Source: JAJRVM01 sp963700515
GTDB lineage: Bacteria > Planctomycetota > Planctomycetia > Pirellulales > Pirellulaceae
NCBI GenBank assembly: GCA_963700515.1
Contig: CAVOXY010000027.1
Location: forward strand, 62,001-126,000
Direction: 5' to 3'
DNA: 64,000 bases
Shown here: positions 18,008 to 28,670 of the stretch, piece after piece
How positions within the stretch are numbered: the stretch's first letter is position 1
How the letters are laid out: each line of letters begins with the position of its first letter
Notes under the pieces: model-generated
What the model was told of the DNA's origin: nothing
The model's input: the letters and a program-made list of their open reading frames with translations, nothing else
Databases searched by the model: none
Program-made: the position numbers and the translations under genes

Positions 18008-18364
18008 TTACCTCAGATGATCGTCACCCGCACTCGGCGATGACTCGTTCGTTTCCGGGTACTCCATGAACTCCACGACGCCGCCGTCGGGCGTTTGATA
18101 GAAACCGACCACGGCGATCCCCGCATCGAAGGGCTCGAGCAGCACCTGAAGACCTTTGGCGGCTTCGCGGATGTTGTCGACGCGATAGGCGACGTGGGGC
18201 AGTTCTCGCACCGGTCCCGTCACCGGACTGTCCGGCTCGAATCGCAGCCATTCGATATGGAACGGGTTCTCGCGAAAATCGGTGACCCAGACCTTGGTCG
18301 CCGCCACGTAGATTTCGTCGTCGTGTTTGTCCTGCGTGATGATTCCGATGTGATCAAATTGCAT
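18008..18364 (-). CDS. VOC (glyoxalase-fold) protein
   Basis: 118 residues from ATG 18364, with CTGGAG upstream. It has the typical VOC start FDHIGIIT, a second half-site PHVAYRVDNI, and the metal-ligand glutamate region GGVVEFMEY. Related proteins are lyases, isomerases or epimerases using a divalent metal. It is tightly packed between an oxidoreductase gene (21 bp) and an epimerase gene (5 bp) and so probably acts on an intermediate of the same pathway. Confidence 0.85.
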   Translation of the reverse strand: MQFDHIGIITQDKHDDEIYVAATKVWVTDFRENPFHIEWLRFEPDSPVTGPVRELPHVAYRVDNIREAAKGLQVLLEPFDAGIAVVGFYQTPDGGVVEFMEYPETNESSPSAGDDHLR

Positions 18365-18384
18365 GGCAGCGAACTCCAGGTGAT

Positions 18385-19384
18385 TCAGAAGAAGAATATC
18401 TGGCCGGACTTGGACGACTCCTCGGCACCGGCCAGCAAGGCAACGGCGTCCCGCGATTGCTGCGGCGTAATGCGATCGGGGCGACGACCCGCCGCCACGC
18501 ACTGGGCGAAGTACTGCAACTCGGCGCGGAGAATGCCAAACCGCTGGCCAAAGACGTTGGGCCAGTAGAGCGTGTCGGGCAGATGATTCCCGGTGGCATC
18601 GTGGATTTCCAGCCCCGCCTCGCCGCAGTTGATATAGAGGGCTCCCTCGGTGCCAATCACCTCCATGCGGGCATCAATCTGGTATGGCGTGCTCTCCGGG
18701 AGGTGCCAGATCGATTCAATCACCGCGATCGCGCCGCTATCCAAGCGAGCCATGGCCCAGCCACCGTCCGGATACTTGTTGCGCCCCGGGTGGATCTCTT
18801 GCGCATAGATGCTGACCGGTCGGGCCTGGCTGAACCACAACATCAGGTCGCCATCGTGAATCCCGTCGCCCATCAGCGCGGAGATACTGTCGAGTACCAT
18901 TCGGCCGATCGTCACGGACAGGTTGCGGCGGGCATGCATCGAGACGATCTGGCCGATCCGTCCTTCGTCGATCGCCTGCTTGGCCAACGCCACTCGCGGA
19001 TCGAACCGGCAGATATGCCCGACCATGAAGGAGCCAGTCGGCCACTTCGGCCGCCGCCAGGATCTGATCGCAGTCGGCCGGCGTGGGGGCCATCGGTTTT
19101 TCCAGGAAGACGTGTTTCCCGCTCCGCAACGCATCGATGGCGATGTCGCGATGGTCGTTAATGTGCGTAGTGATGCCGACCACGTCGATGTCCGGGTCGG
19201 CCAGCAGGTCGTGATAGTCGGTGTAGCGCCGCGGGACGTGAAAGCGGTCGGCTACCTCCGCCAGTCGCTGCGGGCGGCGCGTGCAGAGTGCCGCCAATTC
19301 GATCCCCGTGGTCGTCGAGAGAACCTCGGCATGGACTTCCCCGAACCATCCCAACCCGATGATGCCCCAGCGAATGTTCTGCAT
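18385..19384 (-). CDS. Gfo/Idh/MocA-family oxidoreductase, frameshifted
   Basis: ATG 19384 with AGGAGGGAC upstream. The N-terminal Rossmann motif is WGIIGLGWFGEVHA, with the expected VGITTHINDH and HVFLEKPMA (EKP). The frame breaks near 19035, then continues as GSFMVGHICRFDPRVALAKQAI (family HxxRFxP) through the C-terminal domain to 18385. Likely NAD(P)-dependent sugar dehydrogenase in the cytoplasm. The start is 17 bp after the isomerase stop. Confidence 0.87.
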
Positions 19385-19401
19385 TCCATGTCCCTCCTCG
19401 T

Positions 19402-20275
19402 TCAAGCGAACAATTGTCTCATCTTGGCCGCTGTATCGCGTGCCAGATCCATGTCCGGCAGCACCATGTCGGGAAGTCGGCAGAACGGTAGCATCTCGGC
19501 GGTGATCGGACCGGCGTAGTCGATCTTCTTCAGCGCCGCTTTGACCGCCGCGAAGTCCACGTCCCCCTGCAGAAGATCGTCGCCAAACCCGTGCAGCACG
19601 CCACCACAGTCTTCCCGTTTGAAATTCTTGACGTGCACGGCGGCGATGCGCGGGCCCAGAATCTCAATCCAGTCTTGTGGATATCCGTTGATGACCACGT
19701 TGCCGACGTCGAAATAGCAGCCGATGTTGGGACTGGCAAACTGGTCGACAAACGTCCGGAACTCGACCGGGCCGACCAGGAACCTGTTCCAGACATTTTC
19801 CAGCGCGAGTGTCACGTTGTGGTCGACTGCGCAGGGAAGCAGTTCGCGCAACGATGCCGTCGCGTTGTCCCAGACTTGTTGGTATGGAGTGCGGGGAAAC
19901 GAGGGGTCCCAGGGCACGTCGACCGCTCCGGGGATCACCAGGATCGTCTCGATCCCCAATGCATGCGCGATCTCGACGTACTTGCGCGTGAACTGGACCG
20001 CCGCCTTGCGCTGGGCCGGATCGGCGGACGACAACGAGCACGTCCAATAGTTACCGCTCACCATGGTCGCCAGGGAAACGCCCAGTTGCTGGGCGTCCGC
20101 GCGAATCTGCTGGCAGGCGGCACGCGTGGTATCGGGGGTCAGTTCACCCGCACCAAACGCCAGCTCCAAGCCCGTCGTATCCGCAGGCCTTGGCATCTTC
20201 CAACGCCTGGCGGATCGGTTTTTGGCCCTCGAAGCCACCAATGGTCCAATAGGTGATCTGCAGGAGGTTCGACAT
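19402..20275 (-). CDS. sugar phosphate isomerase/epimerase (AP endonuclease 2 fold), frameshifted
   Basis: ATG 20275 with GAGGAG upstream. The first 40 residues (NLLQITYWTIGGFEG to GYDGL) shift frame near 20185 and continue as ELAFGAGELTPDTTRAAC. TIM-barrel metal ligands are visible: LALENVWNRFL (Glu), CYFDVGNVV (Asp), AAVHVKNFKR (His) and ITAEML (Glu). Typical of ketose 3-epimerases and inosose isomerases. First gene of the minus-strand sugar operon. Confidence 0.87.
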
Positions 20276-20828
20276 CGCTACAGGCTCCTCTCTTTGGCTG
20301 CTGTCGTTGAGGCATCGACTCACGTCGCGCTTGAGTATCTGCGTTATCTCGCTAATGTGCCAGAGTCGTCGATCATACCAGTCGGCGGCGTAATAATAAA
20401 TCAGGTGAGCTTTTTCCGGCGTGAAAAGAAGAATAGGGAGGATGCCGATTGACATGCCCCGGGCAGACGACAGAAAATGACGCTATTCATGGCTGACGTT
20501 GCGAGGCGCTGTGCCTGGCAACGAGCACGCTCGTGCAGGAAGACGAATTGCACGAAGGGACGCACCACAATAAGTTACCAAATTGCGTGGGATAGGCTTC
20601 CAACCCGTCGGCAGAAGAGACGCAGAAACGATAGGCTGGAAGCCTATCGCACAACGCACACTGCCCTGGTCTGTTGTTGCGCACTCTCTTTGAGTGTTAG
20701 TCGGTAGCAGCTGTGCGGTCTGCGCGGATGTTGTGGAACGGAATTTCCACTCTGCGTCGAGGGAAACAAAGAACGATGGGCGCTGCACAAACGGAATGAA
20801 TTCCGTTCTACTGAAGGAGATGCAGGTT
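20276..20828. other. divergent promoter region with palindromic repeats
   Basis: It separates the minus-strand sugar operon from a plus-strand oxidoreductase. GATAGGCTTCCA (20591-20602) pairs perfectly with TGGAAGCCTATC (20637-20648). The right arm itself is a small hairpin, ATAGGCT/AGCCTAT with loop GGA. A third palindrome, AACGGAAT/ATTCCGTT, occurs near 20798-20815. No gene was seen. These look like REP-type elements rather than operators. Confidence 0.55.
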
Positions 20829-21857
20829 ATGACGGTAAAAGTCGGCATCATCGGGATGGGATTCATGGGCCGGATGCACTTGTCGGCCTATCTGAAGTTG
20901 CCCCAGGTCAAAGTCGTCGCGTTTGCAGACATCGATGCGGACAAACGGGCAGGCAATATGGCTGGCGCCGGTAACCTGGGCGATACAGGCTTCCAGTCAG
21001 ACGTCGAGTCGTTCGACCGAGTTTACGACTGCGGGTTCAAGTTGATCGAGGATCCAGAGATCGATTTGGTCGATATCTGTGTGCCGACCTGCGACCACAA
21101 AGACCTGTTCGTCGCCGCGGTCAAGGCCGACAAAAACGTCTCTGTCGGAGAAACCGATGGCGGTCGAGCCGGCAGATGTAGCGGCGATTGTCGCTGCCGG
21201 CAAGACGGCCAAGCAAGTCGTCATGATTGCCCAGTGTATTCGCTTTTGGCCGGCATACGTGCTGCTGAAGGAACATGTGCAGTCGAAGAAGCTCGGGAAG
21301 TGTAAGAGTCTTCTGTTGCGCCGTCAGGGGGGAAAGGGTTGTGGAGCCCCTGGTATCTTCAGGCGGCGATCTCGGGTGGCGCGATCTACGATCTGCACGT
21401 CCACGATACCGACTACGTGAATTTTCTCTTCGGCAAACCCTCGGCCGTCAGTTCGGTAGGGTCGGTCGGTGGAACAACCGACCGAGGTGTCGATCATGTC
21501 GTGACCAACTATTACTATCCCAAGAACAAAGTCGAGGCGGTGACGGCCATCGGCGCTTGGCATCAGCACAAGACGTGGCCCTTCTTCATGGGCTACACCG
21601 CGGTGTTTGAACATGGCACGCTCGACTTCGACATCCAACGCCCGCAGCCCGTCATGTTGTACACGGACGATGCGGCCGAAGAAGTGTCTGTCGCGACGAC
21701 CGATGGATGGTTCGAGGAAATCAAGTACATGGTCGAATGTGTCGCCGAAGGGAAGAAACCACTGCTCAATACGATTGAATCGACCGAAACGACCATGAAG
21801 ATCGTGCAGGCGGAACAGCGTTCGATCAAGAGCGGACAAGTGGAAGCGGTTGTGTAG
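20829..21857 (+). CDS. Gfo/Idh/MocA-family oxidoreductase, two frameshifts
   Basis: ATG 20829 with AAGGAG 9 nt upstream. The Rossmann motif is VGIIGMGFMGRMH, followed by DLVDICVPTCDH. An indel near 21145 leads to EKPMAVEPADVAAIVAAG and IAQCIRFWPAYVLLKE. A second near 21335, inside a G-rich run, leads to ISGGAIYDLHVHDTDYVNFLFG (the HDxD/HxxD catalytic region) and on to the TAG at 21857. Cytoplasmic sugar dehydrogenase by family. It is transcribed away from the related operon and may use the same inducer region. Confidence 0.85.
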
Positions 21858-21980
21858 TGGAGGAGTGGGAGTGGGAGTGATGGAGTGGGGAGTGATGGAT
21901 GCGGAGAAGCTTCAACGCTCGTCGCACTACTCCAATCCTCCAGTCCTCCAATCCTCCACCATCCTCCCGTCCTCCCCCGC
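21858..21980. repeat. inverted simple-sequence repeat between convergent genes
   Basis: A GGAGTGGGAGT-type purine-rich arm (21858-21890) starts directly after the TAG of the plus-strand gene. A complementary CCTCC-rich arm (about 21928-21978) starts directly after the TGA of the minus-strand hydrolase. The two arms can pair imperfectly around a 37-nt loop. The position suits a bidirectional terminator. Confidence 0.65.
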
Positions 21981-23757
21981 TCAACGTCGCTTAAGCCGCG
22001 CGGCGATGTCGACTGGGAAGGGAGGCGGCTCGAGTTGCAGGGTGCCGCCGGACGCGGTGGCTTCACCGCTTGCCACGCAGCGCCCTTCCAGCGTGTCCCA
22101 CCACTCGACCGACCAGGTTCCATCGTCCACTCCCAGCAGCGTGACGTTTGTCCCGGAGACCGGTGTGGGGCTTTCGTCCAGGGCTCCCTCCGGCCAGTCG
22201 CACGCGCGGCTGAGCAACCAGACGAGCGCTTCGTCGCGGGCGGCTATGCCGTACGCTATGACGGGCCTCTGGTTGTCGTGATCACCGGCCCAGCGTGCTG
22301 GCTGCCAGTCCGCTCGGCCCATCCCCGTTCCTTGTAGAAACGCGGCGAGTGCCGACCAATGGCGGTAGAGGTTGCCGGTGTGGATATTCTCCCACCACCA
22401 GGTCATGTCGGTGCCGGCAGCACCGGCCATCGCCCCGCTCCAGATCGCCTGATGCAAGGCGCGGAAATGAGGATCGGTGTCGGATTTCCAGCCTCGCCAA
22501 TCGGTTCCATATTCACTGACAAAAAACGGCTTGTGATACTTCTCGAAGAAGCTGGAGGCCATGTTGGCGGTCATGCGCGCCGGGTGTTTTTCGTTGTACG
22601 AGTGGTATTGGGCGAAGTCCATTTCCGGCATTGCGTACAGGTCCGCCACGCTGGCTCCCTCCCGTGAAACTTGACGAGATAAGGTGTTTAGTCGGATCGA
22701 TTTGGCGCAGGTAGCGGCCCATGTCGCGATGCCAGGCCATGACATCATCGTGTTTCAGGTAGGCGTACTCGTTGTCGATCTCGTTGAAGAATTCCCAGGC
22801 CAGCAGATTTGGGAAGGCCGACCAGCGTGCCACCATGTAGCGGAGCCGTTTCTGATAGAGCTGTCGGGCCACTTCGTCGGTGAAGAAATCGTTCTGCGTC
22901 TGGCACGGTCCACCATTTTCGGCGTTGTAGGGGTGTCGTGGCCAGAAGTTGTTCCCGCCCCAGTAATCTGGCTTGACCTCGAAGATACCGTGATAGTCGA
23001 GACAGAGCATCACATAGATGCCGCGACGTTGTGCCTCGGCCAGCACTTGATCGAGCCGCCAGGCGTTGTCCAGGCGGTAGACGAGTCTGTCGCCGCGATC
23101 CCATTGGATGCCAAACGCCTGGTGCCACATCCAGATCCGGATGTAATTGATGCCGGCCTGTTGGTAGGCGGCGAGCCAGTCATCGTAGTCGTAGGTGCCA
23201 CGACTTCCGTGCCAACAGGCGCATAACCCGTTCAAGAAAAGCGGTGTGCCATCGTCCAGTTGGAAGTATCGTTTCCCCCGCGGCTCGACGCGCACCAGCC
23301 CCTGCCGTTTTCCCGCTACTACATCAATCGCGATCTCACCGCGGGCCACCGTCTGTCCGCTGACGGTGGCGGTTACGCTCAGCGCATGACGACCTGCGAC
23401 GACGGGCAGCCAGCGGATGCGCCAATCCCCTTCACCTCGCGGCGTGAGCGTTTCGCGGCGGCCGTCCAGGCTCCGGTCAAAATTGCGGTAGAAGAATCCC
23501 GGTACGCGGACCTGCGTCCCCGAGGGATCGGTGGCCACCAGGTCCAAGGCGATCGACTCCGGGTCGAATGGGTTGGCCGCCGGAGGCATGCCAGCCACGA
23601 AGATTTCTACTCGCTCGTATGCTTCCGGAGCACTCTTGTCCGCGCTGAGTGTGAGGGTTCCCGGAAGATCCTGAGAGGAATAAGCGGAAGCGGGCAAGAT
23701 GATCGCCGGAAGGACGAACAGGAGTAGAGCGAGCCGAGGCAAGGGGAGGGTAGTCAT
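21981..23757 (-). CDS. exported glycoside hydrolase, GH5-like, frameshifted
   Basis: About 590 residues. Signal peptide LPLPRLALLLFVLPAIILPASA. An N-terminal Ig-like domain of the DUF5060 kind spans about 35-150. A TIM barrel then starts at KRYFQLDDGTPLFLNGL, with acid/base motif EFFNEID and nucleophile region FFVSEYG. The frame breaks near 22670, between SSSFT and REGASVADLYAMPE. A beta-sandwich end follows to 21981. It probably cleaves a beta-linked polysaccharide outside the cytoplasm. It converges with the oxidoreductase, in line with a carbohydrate-use region. Confidence 0.85.
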
Positions 23758-23934
23758 AGTGTCGTCGCGATTCGGGAGGGGCTAAGTCTTAATCAGCGTC
23801 ACGAAACCGAGGATACCGTGCCCCGGACGCCACGTCCAGAACGCCGGCGGCACTCTCTTCGCTATGATATGGCCGATATGAGAATGGAACGAACGTGCCG
23901 TTTCGTCATGAGAGGATGAAGAAAGGACACCGCC

Positions 23935-24306
23935 ATGGGCCTGTACCCGCTGTCGCGATTGCTGTTTCTGTTTACCAGCTTAGGGAGTGCGGGGATCTAT
24001 TTCTTGGCACTCGTCTGTGTCGTGGCCTGGCCACAAGTGCGCGGCCGAGGGCTATTCCTGATTGCTCTAAGCCTGAAATGCGTGGTCGCGTCCATGTATC
24101 TGCTTGCGAACCTTCTTCAGGTCGTCTGGGGTGGGGGGATGCATGTGGTCGACGTCGATGTGATTGGATTTGGCTATATGGCGCTCTCCGCCGTCAGTCT
24201 GGCAGCGGACGCGACGCTGGCCGCCGCCTTCCTCAACCTCGGTCATGTGTTTCGGCTCATGCAACGCAACAGTGATGTCAAAACGCCTCCGATGGAAGGA
24301 GGGTGA
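23935..24306 (+). CDS. small multi-pass membrane protein, hypothetical
   Basis: 123 residues, ATG 23935 with AAAGGA upstream. Three to four hydrophobic segments: LFLFTSLGSAGIYFLALVCVV, LIALSLKCVVASMYLLANL and GYMALSAVSLAADATLAAAF. No polar catalytic motif and no recognised family. It is divergent from the glycoside hydrolase gene and immediately upstream of the 66-bp tandem array. Confidence 0.65.
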   Translation: MGLYPLSRLLFLFTSLGSAGIYFLALVCVVAWPQVRGRGLFLIALSLKCVVASMYLLANLLQVVWGGGMHVVDVDVIGFGYMALSAVSLAADATLAAAFLNLGHVFRLMQRNSDVKTPPMEGG

Positions 24307-24402
24307 GGGGACTTGGGAACCATGCCCAGACGTTCCACTCCAGCGTCGTCACAGACTGTTAGCGCAAAATCGATTCCGCGTCGAAAATACGATGTGCGTT
24401 CC

Positions 24403-25115
24403 TCTCTTCGGTTTCCGCTGGGTTTATCCCAGCGGGACCACAACTGTCCCGCTACCCACGACGCACACCCTCTTCGGTTTCCGTTGGGTTTATCCCAGCG
24501 GGACCACAACTGTCCCGCTACCCACGACGCACACTCTCTTCGGTTTCCGTTGGGTTTATCCCAGCGGGACCACAACTGTCCCGCTACCCACGGCGCACAC
24601 TCTCTTCGGTTTCCGTTGGGTTTATCCCAGCGGGACCACAACTGTCCCGCTACCCACGGCGCACACTCTCTTCGGTTTCCGTTGGGTTTATCCCAGCGGG
24701 ACCACAACTGTCCCGCTACCCACGACGCACACTCTCTTCGGTTTCCGTTGGGTTTATCCCAGCGGGACCACAACTGTCCCGCTACCCACGACGCACACCC
24801 TCTCTCGGTTTCCGTTGGGTTTATCCCAGCGGGACCACAACTGTCCCGCTACCCACGACGCACACTCTCTTCGGTTTCCGTTGGGTTTATCCCAGCGGGA
24901 CCACAACTGTTCCGCTACCCACGACGCACACCCTCTTCGGTTTCCGTTGGGTTTATCCCAGCGGGACCACAACTGTCCCGCTACCCACGGCGCACACTCT
25001 CTTCGGTTTCCGTTGGGTTTATCCCAGCGGGACCACAACTGTCCCGCTACCCACGACGCACACCCTCTCTGGTTTCCGCTGGGTTTATCCCAGCGGGACC
25101 ACAACTGGTCCGCTA
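24403..25115 (+). repeat. 66-bp tandem array C (eleven units)
   Basis: GGGTTTATCCC recurs at 24420, 24486, 24552, 24618, 24684, 24750, 24817, 24883, 24949, 25015 and 25081: period 66, once 67. Each unit holds a hairpin CCGYTGGG, loop TTTAT, CCCAGCGG, followed by GACCACAACTGTCCCGCTACC. The first and last units have the perfect CCGCTGGG stem; the units between have CCGTTGGG, which still pairs through a G-T. Because 66 is a multiple of three, long frames stay open on both strands, but no start or coding signal supports translation. Confidence 0.95.
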
Positions 25116-25372
25116 CAGCCAACCGGGCCAACACCGCCGGCGGCCGAGGGGATCGGTAGCCATTCCGTCGGCATTTTGTCGAGGCCGTAACAGAGCCGCG
25201 TCGGGCATCGTGCCTCGTGCTCACGCGCGAGGCCAACCGCGATTGATTTCGGTTGGCCGGCGCGGCGGTTTGACCCGATGTCCTGGACTCGACCGATGAG
25301 GGTGTTGGTGTGACGGCAGCGGACCAGTCGTTCCCCAACCGGCGCGGGGCCGGCGGAGGGAGGAAGGGCTGA
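25101..25372. repeat. dispersed repeat F, copy 1 (about 270 bp)
   Basis: Starts at the end of array C with AACTGGTCCGCTAC and ends near GGCCGGCGGAGGGAGGAA. It aligns over its length with 55303-55568, with many substitutions and small gaps. Shared blocks include GCCGGCGGCCGAG, CAGAGCCG, ACGCGCGAGGC and GACCAGTCG. No coding frame is conserved between the copies. Confidence 0.8.
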
Positions 25373-25488
25373 GTTCGATTGTGAACAGTGTGCAAACTAC
25401 CTCAGCCAAGGGCTTATCGATTTATCCACGGATAATGCGGAATTGCTGGCGTGCGACACGACTGCGATGTTACATCCGGTGACTGCAG

Positions 25489-28261
25489 CTACGGAGTCTT
25501 GATGCCTTCCTTGGCTTTCCAACCGATTATCTGTGCTTGCAGCGCCTTGGCCGTGGCATTGTCCGGTTCACGAGCAAGGACTTGATCGAGCGTCCTGTGC
25601 GCATTATCCAGCTTGTTGTGTTCAAGGTAGTTCTTGGCCACCGTGAGCAGCCACTGCGTATCGTCTTCGTACTGATCCAATACTTGCCAGATGATCGACT
25701 GGGCCAAACCTTCATCACCAGCCGTAATCGCGATGTTCAGCAACAGGTCTGACTGAAATGGGGGTGACGGTCCCAGGCGGACGCGCCGTCGCACATATTC
25801 GACGGCCCGCCTCAAGCAGGCCGGATCCTGGTTGGCTTCCCAATACTCAATATTTGCAGCAGCAGCGGCCAGCATCGGCGCTTCTCGGTTGACGCCAGGA
25901 ATGATCGCCGGCGCTTCGGCAGCTGCCACAAATGCTTGCTCGGCCTCCGCGTATCGACTCGCGTCGGACAGCAGACTCCCCCGCATCATATAGAGTGTTC
26001 CCTCGGGATGCCGCTTCACTGCCTGTTCCAAACGATCAATGTACTGCGATGTGCCGGTACCGAGCAAAGCCACCATGTTGGTTGGCGAGAGTTCGAATAG
26101 CGGAGTATAGGCTTGGCGATAAGCTCGTGGCAGACTATTTGTGGCGGATACAAGACTTGCGTGTTTTTCTCCCGCGGTGCTATAAACTTTGCGAACGGCC
26201 ATCGCCAGCGACACGAGATTCCACATCATCTTGACGCGGTTCTGTTTGCTCAAATCCAGGTGGTTGAAATTGTCGCAGAACCCCTGGAGGTTGGTTAGCG
26301 CGCCGGAAAACCAGAGCCTTGGTCTCGTCGTCAAGACCCTTGCCCACCTTTTCCATTTGCCGCGCTACTTCCTCCGTATTGCTCTCCGCCGCCGCCAGTA
26401 CGGCCATCCAGAGTGCGAACCCGGCGTCATCGGGAAACAGAGTCTCCGCGACCTGGGCACGCTGTCGAGCCTCGTGTCCCTGGCCCGACAATACAAGAGC
26501 GGCAACCAACATCATCGTAGCATCATAATGGTATGGGTCGCGTGCCACGGCCTGCCCCAGCAGTTCAACACATTCAGGGGTCGTCTCCGCCAGGATCGCT
26601 CGTGCATAGAGTTCGTCGATCGGTGGCAGGCCGGCTTCAATTGCCTGCTGAGTCAATTCGATCGACCGCTCTGACCGACCCTGAAATCGCGCCACGTCTC
26701 CTTGCATAAGTAGAACTGTGCCGCGGTGGTTCGCAGATTCAATTTGCTCCGCCAGTTTCTCAACGGCCTCAATCCACTCGGGTATCTCTCCCAGCGAACG
26801 GAGCGCACGTGCCTGTTCAATGGCCAGTAAAATCGGGTCAGAGTGTCCCGTGTCGTTTGCCTTCTGAAGAGACTTGATAACGCCTCGCCAATCGCCGCGC
26901 TGCCTGGCGGTTTGTGCTTCTTGATAGTTCAGATTCGCTTGCGTACGGCGTGACGCTTCCAACGCACGCTTCTTCTCCATGGCCTCAATTGTTCTGTTCT
27001 GACGCTCAATTTCCGCCGTGTGCACCGCGGACAAATAGAAATAGGCTGAAGTCGGTCCGCCGATGGCGACCGCCAAGCTCAGAATGACGGCCAACAGCCC
27101 GACAAACGCTAGGGCGGGGCTACGCCGCGCCCAATACCGCAGTCGTTCAACTCGCCCCACGGGTCGGGCCGTGACCGGACGCAGGTCGAGGAATCGCTGC
27201 AAGTCATCGGCCAGCTCGCTCGATGAAGAGTACCGTCTGTCCGGTTCCTTCTGCAGGCATTTCAGGCAGATCGCCTGCAGATCGACATGCACGTCGCACC
27301 CTGGTGCAGCACAGACACTGCCAAACGGGTCGTTATCTTCTGCCGCCTGTTTGGGTGGGGCTCCCGTCAGCAATGCCAACAGGGTGGCACCAAGCCCGAA
27401 TATATCGCTCTGCACCGTTGCGCTGCCGGCCCGGAACGCCTGTTCCGGTGCCATGAACCCAAGCGTGCCGGCCCGATAATCAGCCGGGATCTCCTGGTCG
27501 GTCGATTCCTGCAGCACCTTGGCCAATCCGAAATCGGTGACGCGGGCCGTGTCAGTAGCTTGATCGACGATGATATTGTCTGGTTTTACATCGCGATGAA
27601 TGAAGCCGCGATTGTGAGCGTATGCCAACCCTTGGCTCGCTTGCATCACATATTTTGCGGCTCTTCTCCACTGCTCACGCTGGGAATCACTCATCGCCGC
27701 CGTAACTGCTGGCGTCTCGGTCTTGCTTCGCGCGGAAGGCTGTTTCGTGGCATCGTCACGTGACGTATCGAGTTGGTCGTCCGGCGTATCACCTTGAGCC
27801 ACCGTCGGCTGGTAACCCTGCAGGATGTACAGCGGGCTACGCCCCTCGACGTACTGCATCGTGTAGTAGAGTCGACCGTCCTCCTCGCCGGCGTGATACA
27901 GTGGCACGATGTTTGGGTGTTCCAATTGTGCTGCCGTTTCGATTTCGGTGCGAAATCGCCGGACAGTGCGAGCCCGCTCTTCCGGCGACTTGTGAGCGAA
28001 AAGCTGTGGCTTGATCAGTTTGAGTGCCACGATCCGCCGCGGGTAGTTCTCCTCTGCCTTCCACACCTGCCCCATGCCACCCGCGCCGATTTTCTGCAGC
28101 AGTGTGTAACCGCCAAAGGGCGTGCCGCAGTCGAGTTCGTCTCGTTGCCGTTGTGCTGCCGGAACGTCGCCCAACTGAACTTCTCGGCGAGCGTCGCCAG
28201 CGTCTCCGGGCTCACCCTGCGGCGCCGTGTCCGACCCTTGAGGAGTTTCTTCGTTATGCAT
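25489..28261 (-). CDS. Ser/Thr protein kinase with TPR ectodomain, frameshifted
   Basis: About 923 residues from ATG 28261. Kinase domain about 50-380: glycine loop IGAGGMGQVW, lysine in VALKLI, HRDVKPDN, DFGLAK, MAPEQ. An acidic insert lies between the N and C lobes (about residues 150-190). One transmembrane helix (LAFVGLLAVILSLAVAI) and then helical TPR-like repeats to the end. The frame shifts near 26310 (ETKALVF joining GALTNLQGF). Hanks-type membrane kinase, probably sensing through the TPR region. No sigma factor gene adjoins it. Confidence 0.9.
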
Positions 28262-28670
28262 GGGTGTCGAGCTGAGCGACTGAGATTGCAGATGACTGTA
28301 CCCGGTTCTACGATGACGAAAGTTTGCGTGAGTGGAATTCTATCACACTGCGAGATATGACTTCCACACAGCCCAGAGAATTTCTCTCATCTGAAACGCA
28401 CCCCACCACCGCCCCTGGTGAGGACTGTCTGCTGCTGACAGTCGCAACGTCACCGAGAACCCGCCTCACCGCTGCCAACCTGATCCGTCCCACCGAGCCA
28501 AACGCCCCCATCAGCAGTCCACGCCGAGACGCTGCGCCTCCCTTTCAGTAGCGCGGAGCCAAGTCGCTGATTCTTCTGGACCACTGCCCTCGTGGCGGAA
28601 TTCGGTCGGCAAGTGTGATATACTGCCTACAACTGGCTCTGTCTGTATCGTTCAAGTTCGGAGAGTCGTC
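28262..28670. other. intergenic region between divergent kinase and hydrolase genes
   Basis: About 410 bp that must hold both promoters. No ECF sigma factor gene is found here, although planctomycete kinases often have one upstream. No strong palindrome, repeat or coding frame was seen. Confidence 0.5.

Noticed and set aside
24164..25299. Long frames with 22-residue peptide repeats on both strands across array C
   Set aside because: They exist because the 66-bp period is a multiple of three. Several frames on both strands are open alike, and none has a start signal or known repeat-protein pattern.
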